Source: Monoplex corrugatus (Eukaryota > Mollusca > Gastropoda > Littorinimorpha > Ranellidae). From it: a stretch of 64,000 nucleotides of DNA. The position numbers were made by a program, and so were the translations under genes. The stretch covers positions 39,034,966 through 39,098,965 of the forward strand of contig JAPXFY010000016.1 of assembly GCA_030674185.1 (NCBI GenBank), read 5' to 3'. Shown here piece by piece: positions 1 to 11,009 of the stretch (position 1 is the stretch's first letter; every line of letters starts with the position of its first letter). Under the pieces are notes generated by a model. The model was not told where the DNA came from. It saw nothing but the letters and a program-made list of their open reading frames with translations, and did no database searches.

Positions 1-759
1 CAGAAACTGGGCAGTGGCTGGGGTGGAAGGTTGTGAATATCTTCCTATGTTTGTAACTCATTCATTTATAAACCAGAAACAGACGGAAATGTATAAAAAA
101 CGAGAGGACATACTTATTTAAATCACTCAACGAGACAGGCGCAACTTTTCGGCCAACTGGTTTTCGTCAAGTGTACACAAAGGACAATAATGAAAATAAA
201 TACACAAAGACAAAAACAACAAGAGAATGATGCTTCATTGAGCTGGAGAAAAATGACTGATTAACCCTTTGACTCTCGTACCCTGTCCACCAGCATTCTG
301 CGTTGTCAACCAAGCCAGCAAAGCATAAACTGAACCCTTTGACTCCCTCATCCTATCCACCAGCTTCCTGCAGGAAGCTGGTGGATAGGGTGAGGGAGTC
401 AAGGGGTTAAGTTTTTGCAGTTGGTGGATAGGGTGCGGGAGTCAAAGGGTTTTAATCAACTTGCTGATTTATTTGTTGTTTACGAGGAGTTTCTGGTCAC
501 TGGCGTCAGTTGTTTTTACCATCAAGTAATTAGATCTATGCGTGTTTTGCTGTTCTAACTTCAGTGTAAAAGAGAAAATTATAACAGGAGACTGAATGCC
601 AGGGACCACAATATTGTCAAGTATGCCAAATGTTGGGGTGGGGGGGGGACTGTAGTGTGTTCATGAATGAATGAAAGATGGGAACGCTCGCTGAGGGCAG
701 ACGTAGAAGTAGAAGCACACATGTTTGTGACTTATTAGTGTAAACCTGTTGTGTTTCCG
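1..759. other. non-coding flank, AT-rich
   Basis: No exon with tropomyosin or other recognisable coding character is visible on either strand. The segment contains a nested palindromic repeat (listed separately) and a short G run near 640. If the long-isoform first exons lie upstream of the window, this is intron of the tropomyosin gene; that is inference. Confidence 0.5.
261..453. repeat. nested TTAA-ended palindromic MITE-like repeat
   Basis: The outer arms begin TTAACCCTTTGACTCTCG and end with the inverse (GAGTCAAAGGGTTTTAA). Inside sits a near-perfect palindrome from 333 to 408, centred on CTGCAG at 368-373, in which arms of about 38 bp pair (ACCCTTTGACTCCCTCA against TGAGGGAGTCAAGGGGT). 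This is the best-preserved member of a family also found at 29623, 33758, 39644, 40540, 41509 and 43911. The TTAA ends suggest piggyBac-type mobilisation. Confidence 0.75.
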
Positions 760-990
760 CCATTACCTCCGCCACACCCTCCCCTACTCCGAGCTACAGC
801 CATCGACACAACACAACACAGCAGGCCGGAAAGTTTGAGGCAGGATGGGACCACTAGAGCTCAGTGTGGGACCTTCCAACTGTGTGTATATGACGTCATC
901 TCTGCCATATATGGAATGCCACGCGAGGAATGTGCCGAGTGAACAGCACGCGAGAACACGGAGCTCTTGGCTGTGCCAAACACCTCCCTC
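760..990 (+). promoter_or_regulatory. candidate muscle-type regulatory segment (CRE, CArG, TEAD-like sites)
   Basis: A perfect cAMP-response element TGACGTCA lies at 891-898. A perfect CArG box CCATATATGG (the SRF-binding consensus) lies at 905-914. GGAATG motifs of the TEAD/M-CAT kind overlap its end (913-918) and recur at 927-932. Upstream there is a CCACACCC-like GC-rich stretch (about 770-785). SRF and TEAD sites are known regulators of muscle contractile genes, so an enhancer or promoter for tropomyosin is plausible. No TATA box or start site can be assigned. Chance occurrence of single motifs is possible; their clustering within about 45 bp is the evidence. Confidence 0.4.
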
Positions 991-1094
991 CGTTATGTAG
1001 GCTTGCCAAGTTTCTGACTCCGTGTGGGAGTGTGTAGGTGTGTATGTTGCCGTTAGTTTATTACACTGGCACCGTGTTGTGTGTGTGTGTGTGT

Positions 1095-1140
<46 letters not shown>

Positions 1141-1921
1141 TGTGATTCAGACTGACCACGTATCACACCTTGGTCCCATCCTTGTTATGTTTATCATACT
1201 GACCAAATTAAACATTACTTAAATTCTTCCATCACCCCCCAAAACATATGTAATGAAAAGACAAATTACAAAATAATAAAAACGATTAAACACTGTAAGA
1301 CTAGATAAATAACGAAAACTTAACTGCTCCAGATTTATTTATTGTGATATTACTTTCCTGTTTGGGTTTTTTCTTTCTTACATCACTCCAGAAAATAAGA
1401 GTAATGAAAAATGGAATACAATAAACGAACAAATAAGTAGAAAAAAAAAAGTTAACTAAATTGAAAACTTTATGTGCCAGTTGTTTTCATATTGATATTA
1501 TTTTTTTATATCACTCTTGTTTTTATATACTTTCAGAAGCAGAGTGTTTTGAAATCTCTTGGGTTTTTATTTCTTTCTTTCTTTCTTTTTTATTTTTCCT
1601 TTTCTTTTCTTTTCTATTTTTTTTTTTTCATCTTGCTTTCTTTTATTCTGTGCTTGTCTTCCTTCTTTCTTGTCTTCTTCTGTTCTTTTGTTATTTCAGT
1701 TTTTCTTTGCTTTGCCTTCACTTTACGAGACAAGAAAGAGACAAACCGAAATGTGTTGATATGAGACTGTGGGTCTTATTTGTGTCAGTGTGGCCTACTG
1801 AAAGAGAGTAGGCCTAACTGGGTCAGTGTGACCTACTAAAGGAAAGTCTCGTGGGGGGAAGTATAGGGCTGCACGTGTTGGCCGACGACGACTGATCAGT
1901 CCCCTGTGCGTCTGCCCACAG
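991..1921. other. non-coding stretch with GT microsatellite and pyrimidine tract
   Basis: A (GT)n run with a few interruptions fills about 1076-1143. A T-rich, CTTTCTTT-type tract lies at about 1561-1700. A duplicated GTCAGTGTGGCCTACT / GTCAGTGTGACCTACT pair sits at about 1785-1836. Open frames here are low-complexity only. Confidence 0.6.
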
Positions 1922-2838
1922 GCGCCAGAGCCCAGCGCCACACCCCACGACGACCCTCCCAGGGACCACGAAGGATTCGAGCCGTCGTCCACTACCACCG
2001 CCTGCCCATCGCCTCTGGCCTTCACTTCGCCCGCTGATGCGCCGCGTGGGGCGTGTGTGGTGGAGGAGGGAGGGCGCACGAGGGGAGCGTGCGGAAGCTA
2101 GCTGCACGGACTACCTGGGCGCCGGCCTGTCCCAAGAATCGCAGCTGTCCGCCTCCACCCTCTCCCTCTCCCAAGAATTGTCGCAGAGCTCCTTGCACGA
2201 CTCGGCGGACACCACGCCCACGGAATCGGGGACCAACACGGCCACAGAGGGGACCAAAGCCAAAAAGAAGGGCCAGCACAAGAAGGCCAGGAAGAAGAAA
2301 GGCCACTCCAAGGACTCGTCCAAGGAGAGCTCACCTCTGGCCCCATGCTCCACACACACACCAACACACCAAGACAGTGACCCACACAGAGACTCCTCAA
2401 CCACAAAGCACAAAGAACACACAAACCACAGCCGGAACAACAGCAGGAGCAGCAACAAAACCACCAAAAACAAGACGCCCAAATCGGACAAAAAAGACAA
2501 AAAGAGACAGCCCAAAACGAGCAGACGGCCAGAGCCTGAGGGAGGTAATCCTCCTTCCAGCGCTAGCGAGTATGAGCGTATCATCAACAGCAACGAACCC
2601 CTCTTTTCCGACTTCGAAATGTCGGGGGAGGAGGACGCCAACCCCCCCACCCCCTCCCCGACATTCCAGACTACGCGCAGCAGTAGCAGCGGCAGCATCG
2701 GGAGGAGGTGGTGCGGGTGGGTTTGGCGTGGTGGGCATCTTCATCCCGTGCAGCCAGCTGGGGTTCAATTCCAACACCATGATCAAATACGCCATCATTG
2801 GCTCTGAACTTCAGAACGTCTTCCAGGTTTCCAACAGG
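1922..2838 (+). CDS. exon-like block encoding an unrecognised Ser/Lys-rich disordered protein, frame broken
   Basis: A GC-rich block is preceded by a good acceptor (pyrimidines then CCCACAG, ending 1921) and followed by a possible donor (AGG|GTTAGT at 2839). Three frames join into one plausible protein. From 1922 an acidic Pro/Ser/Thr-rich stretch stays open to a TAG at 2099-2101. A second frame carries SQESQLSASTLSLSQELSQ, a basic KKKGQHKKARKKKGHSK patch and an acidic EYERIINSNEPLFSDFEM patch, to about 2690. A third frame starts with a glycine run and continues GFGVVGIFIPCSQLGF to FQVSNR at the donor. Each change is a +1 shift near homopurine runs (about 2070-2095 and about 2695-2705), so assembly errors, small introns or pseudogene decay could each explain them. 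I do not recognise the family. It is most likely a separate gene or an isoform-specific exon. Confidence 0.4.
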
Positions 2839-3000
2839 GTTAGTGTGTAGCACCGTTTTCCTAGTTCAGGTACAATTAATCAATCGTTTTCTGACACATT
2901 TGACCGTGCTCCTAGTTTAGTATATAACTTTATGATTTTCAGACATTTAACCATCTTTTTCCCATCTCAGCTAAAGTCGATCATTTTCTTACAGATTTGG

Positions 3001-3165
3001 CGTGAGAGAGAGAGAGAGAAAGAGAGGGAGGGAGGGAGGAAGAGAGACAGAGAGAGAGACAGAGACAGAAACAGAGAGATAGTGTGTTTTAAGTTCAGTT
3101 CAGTTTACAAGCACTTTCTGATTAATCTGACGAGGAATTTTTTTTTAGTTGAGAGAGAGAGAGAC

Positions 3166-3198
<33 letters not shown>

Positions 3199-3201
3199 AA
3201 C
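3001..3201. repeat. GAGA/GACA purine-rich low-complexity repeats
   Basis: Two runs of GAGAGA/GACAGA (about 3003-3080 and about 3150-3201) are separated by AT-rich DNA containing TTCAGTTCAGTTTACAAG. The ORF over them translates only the repeat. Confidence 0.85.
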
Positions 3202-3364
3202 ACGTGTGGGGTGGGGGAGTAGGGGGTGTTATTGGGCTATATATTTCGATTTCTTAATTAGACAGCTGAGAACAAAACGAAATTGCAGCAGTTTCTGGTC
3301 TTCAAGTTCCTAGAGTGCGTTTTTTGTTTGTTTGTTTGTTAGTTTGTTAGTTTGTTTTTTGTTT

Positions 3365-3369
3365 GTATA

Positions 3370-3451
<82 letters not shown>

Positions 3452-3492
3452 TGTGTGTGTGTGTGTGGTGTGTGTGTGTGTGTGTGTATGTA
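3365..3492. repeat. (TA)n-(GT)n compound microsatellite
   Basis: About 80 bp of uninterrupted TA dinucleotides is followed by about 40 bp of GT repeats with one break. Preceding GTTTGTTTGTTT runs at 3320-3362 add to the low-complexity tract. Confidence 0.95.
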
Positions 3493-4389
3493 TATGTAAT
3501 TGCAGCTTTCTTCATCTGCGTGAACAGGGTTCTCTTTTACCCTCCAAGGTCACTCTTTGGCGCCAGCAAAATTTTACCGTAATATTTCTTATTCTTCTCA
3601 TCCATTGGACAATTTTCCAAAATTTAAGTGTTCGTGATAACAATGCAAACATAAGATGAGTCGATGAGTTTACAATATGATTAGGCTGGCCAGCCACATT
3701 CTACATCATCTGCCACGAGAAGGCAATGACGACAATGAAATTGTGATAAGAAAAAACAATGGAGCTCCTTGATTACAAGGCGGGCCGCTTGTCTATATAA
3801 CACGTGCATATCCCTTCTCCATCTGGAGTCCATTTGGCGCCCATGATAATACAGAGCTGATGTCGATCAGCATCTAGTGACATGGACCACTGGGAGCAAT
3901 CTTCTTTACTAGACAGGTGAACAAGGATACTGTTCTTAAGTTCATACTTACTTTATATTATATACATATACACATGTGCAACATCTTCCTTCCGTTCCCA
4001 TCGTTTTCTCAAGATGGGTCAAGGTGGAAACAGCAAATACCTGTGCCGATGCGTACATTGAGTAATTTGCTGCACACACACACATCTGCTGACTAGCAAT
4101 GATCGTTGGCTAGTCATGAGCTTATGCATAATGAGGCAGCGCACCCCATTAAACTACATTGAAGTTGACCCAAAGTGTATCACTTACTGTAAAGTTTTGT
4201 GGGCTAGCACCTTCGTGATATTGGCTCTTGTACATTGTCTGGACGTCATTGAAATTTTCATGGACTATTTTCTGTGTAATCTTGATGTCCGCAACAATAT
4301 CTAACATACAGGAGTCCGCTGGTAGGGTTATCAGGGAGAATGTGAATGCATTTGGCCTGCATGACTGAGGAATAACAATGCGTTTCATG

Positions 4390-5130
4390 AGCAAGGACAG
4401 AGTTGGTCTGTACATTGGAGGATGTGAAGCACCAATCTCTCATGATAAGTGTATGGGTACTGTTACGTTAATGGGTCATGGCCGGGATAACTGGCAGTCG
4501 AATGCTAACCAGATGGTTTCTATTGTCGGTTGTGAAATTCAGTGATAGATGATGTGAAGATGGTGTCACTGGAGATTCCTGCCCATTACCATGAGCTAGC
4601 CCTGGGGCTAGTGCCATGAAAGGTGGAAAGAGTGATAGACACAGTAAGATAAAGGTAGGATATCTGACACGCACAAGTGGATGTACAGAATTTGGAAATA
4701 AAATGCAAAGAGGTGATTTACAATTTATTCATAAGAATTCACGATGGACATTACGGTATCAGATTCTGTCCATTGTAACTCTCCAGTCTCCACATCCTAA
4801 CCATAACTAAAACAGATAAAGAGTTCACTCACTTTTCGCTCTTTATGCTTGAACAGACTGCTTGACTGATATCCCCGATTACTACACACACATGATGATT
4901 GCCCTCCTCTTCAAGACTAATCCAATCTCTCATCCCAGCCTCCTCTACTGAACTGAACTAACTGCACTCTGTGTGACTGGTGAATAACGACAAATGTCAG
5001 GAGCAAGGTTCTGGGAGAGTTGCTCTGTGCCTTGGAGGATGTGAAGCCCCATTTTGTTGTGACAGGTGTGTACTGTCACTTTAACGAGTTTATTTTTAAT
5101 GGGTCATAGCCCGGGATAACTGGGTATCTA
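4390..5130. repeat. pair of diverged direct repeats
   Basis: Two segments, about 4395-4495 and about 4998-5125, share blocks in the same order: TTGGAGGATGTGAAGC, a GTGT...GTACTGT block, and TTAATGGGTCATGGC / TTTAATGGGTCATAGC followed by CGGGATAACTGG. They look like two old copies of one dispersed element or an internal duplication. No coding potential or inverted ends were seen. Confidence 0.55.
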
Positions 5131-8100
5131 TTTCGGCATGCTGTTCAGACATCGTTGAACATGTTCACTAGTTGCTGGTCGCTGATTCAGAGATGCTTTT
5201 CCCATTTCAATTTTAAGATTTTACAAGAGATAAAAGATTTTATTTTATATGATCATATGAAGGAGAAAGATTTCTAAATGCATTCATCACGTTGTACTCC
5301 TTCTTCTTGTGTTATAACAGACCTGGAATGGTCATGGTGTGTCAGAGTAATGCAGCTGAGCCCAGAATCTGATTTTATTTGAAATGTAATATTCTCATTT
5401 GTACTTATTTCCCTTCTTCGTTTTATTTTTTTTCCACCAATACAATCCTGATTTTAATAAATTCTGATATAGCTAGTCGAACCCCTCCATCTCCACCAGT
5501 TATGATATATGCCATGTGCTTGTGGTATGGAAAGACAAAAGAAGATATGGGAAGGAAGGCAAAGACTCAAGCAGACATAGACTTTTAGAAGTAACCACTC
5601 TAAAGTCCAAATGGTGGGACCTCGCAATTTGTTCACAGCAAAACCATTCCACATTCTTTAATACCTATCCTAGCATGCAGGACAGTTAAGATGGCAGAAT
5701 AATGGCACAGCAGTCCCAACGCACGCATAAAACAAACTCTAGCTTCTTCCTCAGAACACTTCCTCAGAACACTTCCTCACACACAGCGTGATCATCATGT
5801 GTGGCTGTCTTGTACTTGGCCCTTTATCTTTTAGACTCCATGCAACGTCTTGAACATGCAGGCCTGGCCCTTTGAGCCTGCCAACTGGACATTGGCACTA
5901 ACCCTAATATCTCAGATTCCTTACCAAAACTATCTAGCATCTAAGCACACTCTCTCAACCTGTACTCAAAGCGTATCTCTAAATGCTATCCTCAGCTTAC
6001 TAACGTAGCTTCCTGAACAGCAAAATGGGCTGTGTCTGGAGCATCATGCCTTGCCACATTCGCGGCCGTTCAAACAACCCCTGTGGTTGAGGTGAGACAA
6101 TTTTGGGAGCTTCTGACTTCTAAGCGTCGAGAAAAAGGTGGGGAAGAAGGTGCTGACAGCCATGTGAGCTGGTGGCGGGGCGGGCTGCCTGAAAGACAGA
6201 TGAAGACCAGAATGGGGTGAGAGAGGGGTCTTCCATTCTCTCTTGTCAGCTTGCTGGACTGGTGGCGCATGTTGTGTGGCTATGTCCCAGGGTTTGTCAT
6301 CTCCCCACCGTGTCATTCGCTTTGTGGGTAAGGTAACTGATAGCTGGGTCCAAGTGGATCGTGCAGCACGTGGACAGCCCCCCTTTGCTTGAGGAAGTGA
6401 CTGTCGATTGGCGTAGAGATTGGGAGATAAGCGTCTGAGAGTGGTGGTGCATTGGTGCTCCGGGTCCCATCCCGCGCCCTCGTGGTGTTTCTTGTTATAG
6501 ACACAACACAAAAAAAGCGAATTAAATCTGTGTTAATAGTCCCAAACTCCAGTAAAAGTGGACCTTTGCTCTTAACAAAAGCAAAAGTTCGTTAGTTAAT
6601 AGCTAAGAGTGTCCATAATTAATACATACACCATATTCTATTGGTAATCTTTCCTATTCTAGTTATCTTTCACGCCCTAATTTCTCAACAATGATCTACG
6701 AGTCCCCATGATCTTATTATTTTAACAATCATCTTAAACTTTACATTGATCAATACCAAAATGAGAAACCAATGTGGAGCATAACTAGTCAAACTAAATG
6801 TCGACGTGCTATGTGGAATCCATAGTTAATTGTAGGGAGGTTTATTATTTACAGTTCTTTTTGTCAAAGCTGGACAATGATATGCCAATAGTGATATCAG
6901 TCATTAAATTTTGAAGGACTCCAAGTGAAAAGATGGATTTACCTAACTTGAATCCTTAGCTAAGGCCAAGATGAATACTTTTGAAGAGGTTTTCAATGAA
7001 GAAGTCTTACTGAAAAAAAAAATCAAATACAAACACGATGATTATGGTTTACCATTGGCCTCAGTGAAGCATTTTGGATTGGCAACTGCTTCCGACTGCA
7101 GTCAGCCTATGACTTTCACTAAACTAAATCTGTAAAATGGAAATCGATGCTAGTGCTGTTACCAATCACTAATCACAGCATCTTGTTGCATGCATTTTGC
7201 TCCTCAGTAAAACCAGAAGGGAAACATTTTTACATATCCCTGACTACGATTGGTTGGTCTGTGGACTCCCTTTGGTTCACCGTCTGTGGGTCACAGGTAT
7301 CCTGTCAGCCTCAGCTGACGCGTTGATCGTCCTGACCCTATTCTACATTGTTCAACCCGGTCGCCTGGAGGCTGCGGCTGGCTGCACAGGACGCACCCTT
7401 TGCAGTCTGTGGTTCTTCTGCATTGTGAAAGTTCTTCCACAACCGCAATACACAAACATCTCTCTTTGCCTGAGTTCAGCGTGTGTGTTGTTCCTTTTTG
7501 TGTGGTTATTCCTTGTTTTTTTGTTGTTTTTTTTGAAAAAAAATTGAAGGGATACCTGTCGACCATTATCTAGTGAATACTTCTGAACATTATATTAGCC
7601 TACGAACACACGCGCGTGCGTATACACACACACACACCATTTCTCTATCCTACCAAATCTGATATTCTTACAAATCTGCTATTTTACTTCTGGTCTCTGC
7701 TGCTTAATCGTCAGCTCCGAGAACTCCTGACACCACCATCACAGGTCAAAGACAGGTCACATGCCTGCCATTCGCTTGCAATGTCCCCTATTTCCCCCCT
7801 CCTCTGAAAACACCTCGTTGTAACTTCACATTTTAGACGCACAAATCGGCCTCAACGAAGCGTTGATTACTTACGATGAATGATCGTGATTATTTCGCAT
7901 TGTGACATCAATGTGGCCTTGGTGTTTATGTTGCCATTAATTTGTTGCAACTACTGATACCTCCTGTTATGGTTGTATATTCCATTATATAACAGCACAA
8001 ATTTGTTTTCACCAAGTGCAGTATATTTCTTGCTTCTTTTTTGGTTTTTACGATAAAAAGACATGATTGTGCTGCAAAAGCAACGAGAACACACGAACTG

Positions 8101-8539
8101 TTAAAATCAAAATTAAAGAATACTGTGCTTAGTTTTATCTAAAGCCATCTTACGGCCGTATGCTTTTTTCGCGCCTTTTTGTGAAAACTAGAACCCAATC
8201 ACAACAGCGAATCAGGAGTAACAATGAGATTTGTTACAGCATCAAACCAGGAGTACTTTCAAGGCTGATTTAACTTATTAGAACAATCGACTAAAGACTG
8301 AAGCGCCCATTCTCTTCAATTTCACGATGCAGTCTAGGTTGTCGTTTCAGTTTGTGCCCACCGTGAAATCGACAGTAGGGTGGATAACGGAACAGCCAGG
8401 TGTGTTGGAGTGTAATAACTGTGTGTGTCCAAACGCGTTTGAGTGAAGGTTGGTCACATGACAACATGCGACTCACTCAGCCTTGTCACACTCTCAAGCG
8501 CAATGATATTTTTTTGCGATTCGGAAGATTACCAACTCC

Positions 8540-8789
8540 CCATTCTTTTGCAAATTAATATATAGGAAGATATTTTGATTTATTTCTGGTTTAGTTTTGG
8601 CTAATAAATCGACATTGCTTCGATAATGTGAGCAAAGCAGAGAAAACGAATTATGGACTAGATTTTATGCTGAACTGTAGCGGACAGTGATGTTATTGAG
8701 TAACACGGTCTGAACCGGCCTGTGTGTGAACGCTCTTGTCGAGGTCATTGCAGTGTGTGTTCGTCTGTGTGTTTTAGTGAAAGTGGACA
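8540..8789 (+). promoter_or_regulatory. internal promoter / 5' UTR region of short tropomyosin isoforms
   Basis: The position directly upstream of a first coding exon implies transcription starts here, as for exon 1b in other tropomyosin genes. AT-rich AATTAATATATAGG at about 8552-8565 could serve as a TATA-like element. The presumed 5' UTR is GT-rich (about 8730-8780). No acceptor precedes the ATG convincingly: TTTTAG at about 8772-8777 has a TG-rich lead-in and could be a 3' splice site of an upstream leader exon. Start-site mapping would decide. Confidence 0.4.
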
Positions 8790-8942
8790 ATGGCGCTACA
8801 AAACATGCATTCAGCCACCCAGGGCGTCCTGGGAGCCTTGAAAAATAAAATGGGAGCCCTCAAATCGGAAAATGACAATCTGAAAGACGAAAACGACAAT
8901 TTGAAACGAGAGATAGAAAAATGGAAACAAGAAATTTCGAGA
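8790..8942 (+). CDS. TPM: tropomyosin exon 1b (short-isoform first coding exon)
   Basis: The ATG has a favourable context (ACAATGG, A at -3 and G at +4). It opens 51 codons ending ...EISR at donor AGA|GTAGGT, phase 0, which fits exon 3. The peptide begins MALQNMHSATQGVLG and then forms a heptad zipper: Leu17, Leu24, Leu31 and Leu38, Trp45, and Leu52 supplied by exon 3. Two near-copies of the heptad ENDNLK (27-32, 34-39) make it Asn/Asp-rich. It corresponds in place and role to exon 1b of animal low-molecular-weight tropomyosins, which replaces exons 1a and 2 and changes the end-to-end overlap and the actin pools bound. The sequence itself is unlike the vertebrate 1b. Codon use and coiled-coil register make it a real exon. 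Expression in non-muscle tissue is inference. Confidence 0.88.
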
Positions 8943-10804
8943 GTAGGTGTTGCTTATTTATTCTAGAGCTAGACTATGAAGTGCGTGATTTGTTTTCAGC
9001 TTCAGTAGTGTGTATCGTGTATTGCTTTTCGTTTATAATATCGCACGGTTGCCGGAATGTATCTGTGTACTGTGGCATGATTTGAGGCGTGTGTAAATGT
9101 GAAGTGCTGAGCTCGACAGGTTGTCTCGCATCGTCCGCTAAGCCTAAGGGCTTCTGGTTGTCTTCCGCGTCTTGTCGGTGTAGACATGGCGGCATAGTGA
9201 AGCCGTGCTTGTGTGGACACTTGCCTCCAGGGCTGGACTTCTTGAACACGCTTTGCAGTTTAATTTTCGTCTACTTTTCACATAGGTGATGCAGGCGAGA
9301 GTTTGTCCCCTTTGAACACCAAACTTAAATCGTCTGCCATCGGAGTTCGATCACTTCCGGCATGGGGCCTAGTCAACTTTCCTAACTCGAAACGCGGATG
9401 GATCCTTGAGGCGTCTCGAATACCAAGGCGGGCTCATATGCCATTATTAAGGCGAAAGCCCCTTCCTGCCAATCAGTAGATCATGGCTGTAGTGAAAAGG
9501 AAAAATAAGTTAATGGCGGAAAATAGCAAGATGTGAGTCGGTCAAGCCGGTGCAAAGCGAAAGCTGGATACTTGGGGATAGTCTGATGTCGAGTGTTTTG
9601 GTAATTTGGTTATGGGGTCTACTTTTAAGAAGTTTTATACTTCAAAGAATCATGAAGGCTTGGGCAAAAATTCTTTTATTTTTCCTATTATTACAGTAGC
9701 CCACTATCAGTGTGTCACTTCAATCCCTGCCCTGCCTCCACTTTGATTAACCCTGCCCCTCCCAACCATGGGCATGGCTTATGCATGCACACAGGCACAG
9801 TGACAAGGGCACAACCTCTCTAGTTCAGCTTACATCTCCATCCCTCTCTGTTCTTTGATTTACTGCTGTATTGACATTCTTCATGTACACATTTTAGCTC
9901 ACTCATCTCCAGGTTCTGACATATATTGCGCAAGATGAATTGCTCTGCCAGGAAAATGACAGTATTTCTTTGAACAGAAAGCTCATAAAACAGAATTGTC
10001 TCAGACCCCTGTGACTGTACTTGTAGGGGAGTGAATTAGAAGGGACCTCGGGTTATGTGGGGCCAGCTTGATGAGAATATTCCATATCTTACTTGTACTC
10101 CCGGGGGGGGGGGGGGGGGGTGTGTGTGAAGAGGAGGTAGTCCACTTTCCCTATTTCTTTACCAGGTACAGTTTAAAATCAGTCCATCCATGATTACCTT
10201 TCTCTTCATGAAATGCATAGTGTGTGTGTGTGTGTACTTTTCCTTTGACACTAAGCATTGTTAGTTTGCTATAAGGAATGATGTGTTGGCCTACACTTGT
10301 GTACTAGCCTGTAATCTGCACTATGTCAGTGTGAATGTGGTAGGGTGCCATGTGCATTTGACAGATCATTGCTCTTGCCTCATTTTATAGATTAATTATT
10401 CTCATATGTTGAGTCTTTTTTGTCAGAGTAGATGTGTGTGTGTGTGGTACATGAGTGTGTGTTTGAGAGAAGATGGTGATCTTGTGTAGGATCGTTTTTT
10501 ATTCAGAATTCCCTGCATCAGAAGCGTGTGTATGCATGCGTGTGCGGCTGTGTCTGTGTGTATGTGTATTGAAAAATGTTTTACGATAATGCTGCTTTTT
10601 CCCCACTTTCCAAAGAATGTTCTTTTCGTTTGAATGATTCACACTAACATTTTCAACAAATGTAACATAATTCAAGGCTTCCTGGCCAGAATAATGTTAC
10701 CACTGTTTTCTGTATTCCTTCAGTGAGACACTATTCCGGCAGATAACTCTTGCAGCATAACATTTTATACGACATAACATGAAAAAAAACCCCACTCCAT
10801 TTGA

Positions 10805-10888
<84 letters not shown>

Positions 10889-11009
10889 CAACAGACACAT
10901 ACACACACACACGCACACACACACATGCACATATAATGATATACATACACACACACTGTAGTGGTGCATATTGTGATAACTGATATGCAGAACGTTTTTA
11001 ATGGAAATA
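8943..11009. other. intron 1b/3, first part
   Basis: CpG-containing sequence continues to about 9560, including an unplaced block at about 9300-9540 with many CG dinucleotides. It may hold intronic regulatory sites, but no exon was found. Microsatellites follow: poly-G then GT at about 10085-10128, and a long AC run (listed separately). Confidence 0.5.
10806..10886. repeat. (AC)n microsatellite
   Basis: An almost uninterrupted AC run of about 80 bp, followed by further short AC tracts to about 10955. The ORFs over it are Thr-His or Cys-Val repeats. Confidence 0.97.

Larger units (their letters stand above)
2839..8539. other. non-coding, repeat-bearing stretch
   Basis: It holds GA-rich and TA/GT microsatellites (listed separately) and a diverged direct repeat near 4.4 and 5.0 kb. 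A more CG-rich stretch at 6000-6510 has a 155-codon minus-strand ORF that I do not recognise. From about 6510 to 8460 the DNA is AT-rich and no coding signal is seen. Confidence 0.5.

Noticed and set aside
2701..2838. Cadherin repeat in the third frame of the exon-like block (GFNSNTMIKYAI)
   Set aside because: The G-x-N...Y-x-I spacing is two residues too long, and the calcium-binding Asp residues expected before it are absent.
6044..6511. 155-codon minus-strand ORF
   Set aside because: Pro/Ser/Thr/His-rich translation with no recognised motif, no codon-bias support and other open frames overlapping it. Perhaps part of an old repeat; not supported as a gene.
1..8789. Tropomyosin exons 1a and 2 (long-isoform N-terminus)
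   Set aside because: I looked for MDAIKKKM-type and AAL/EKLEE-type coding segments with flanking splice sites and found none. They probably lie upstream of the window.
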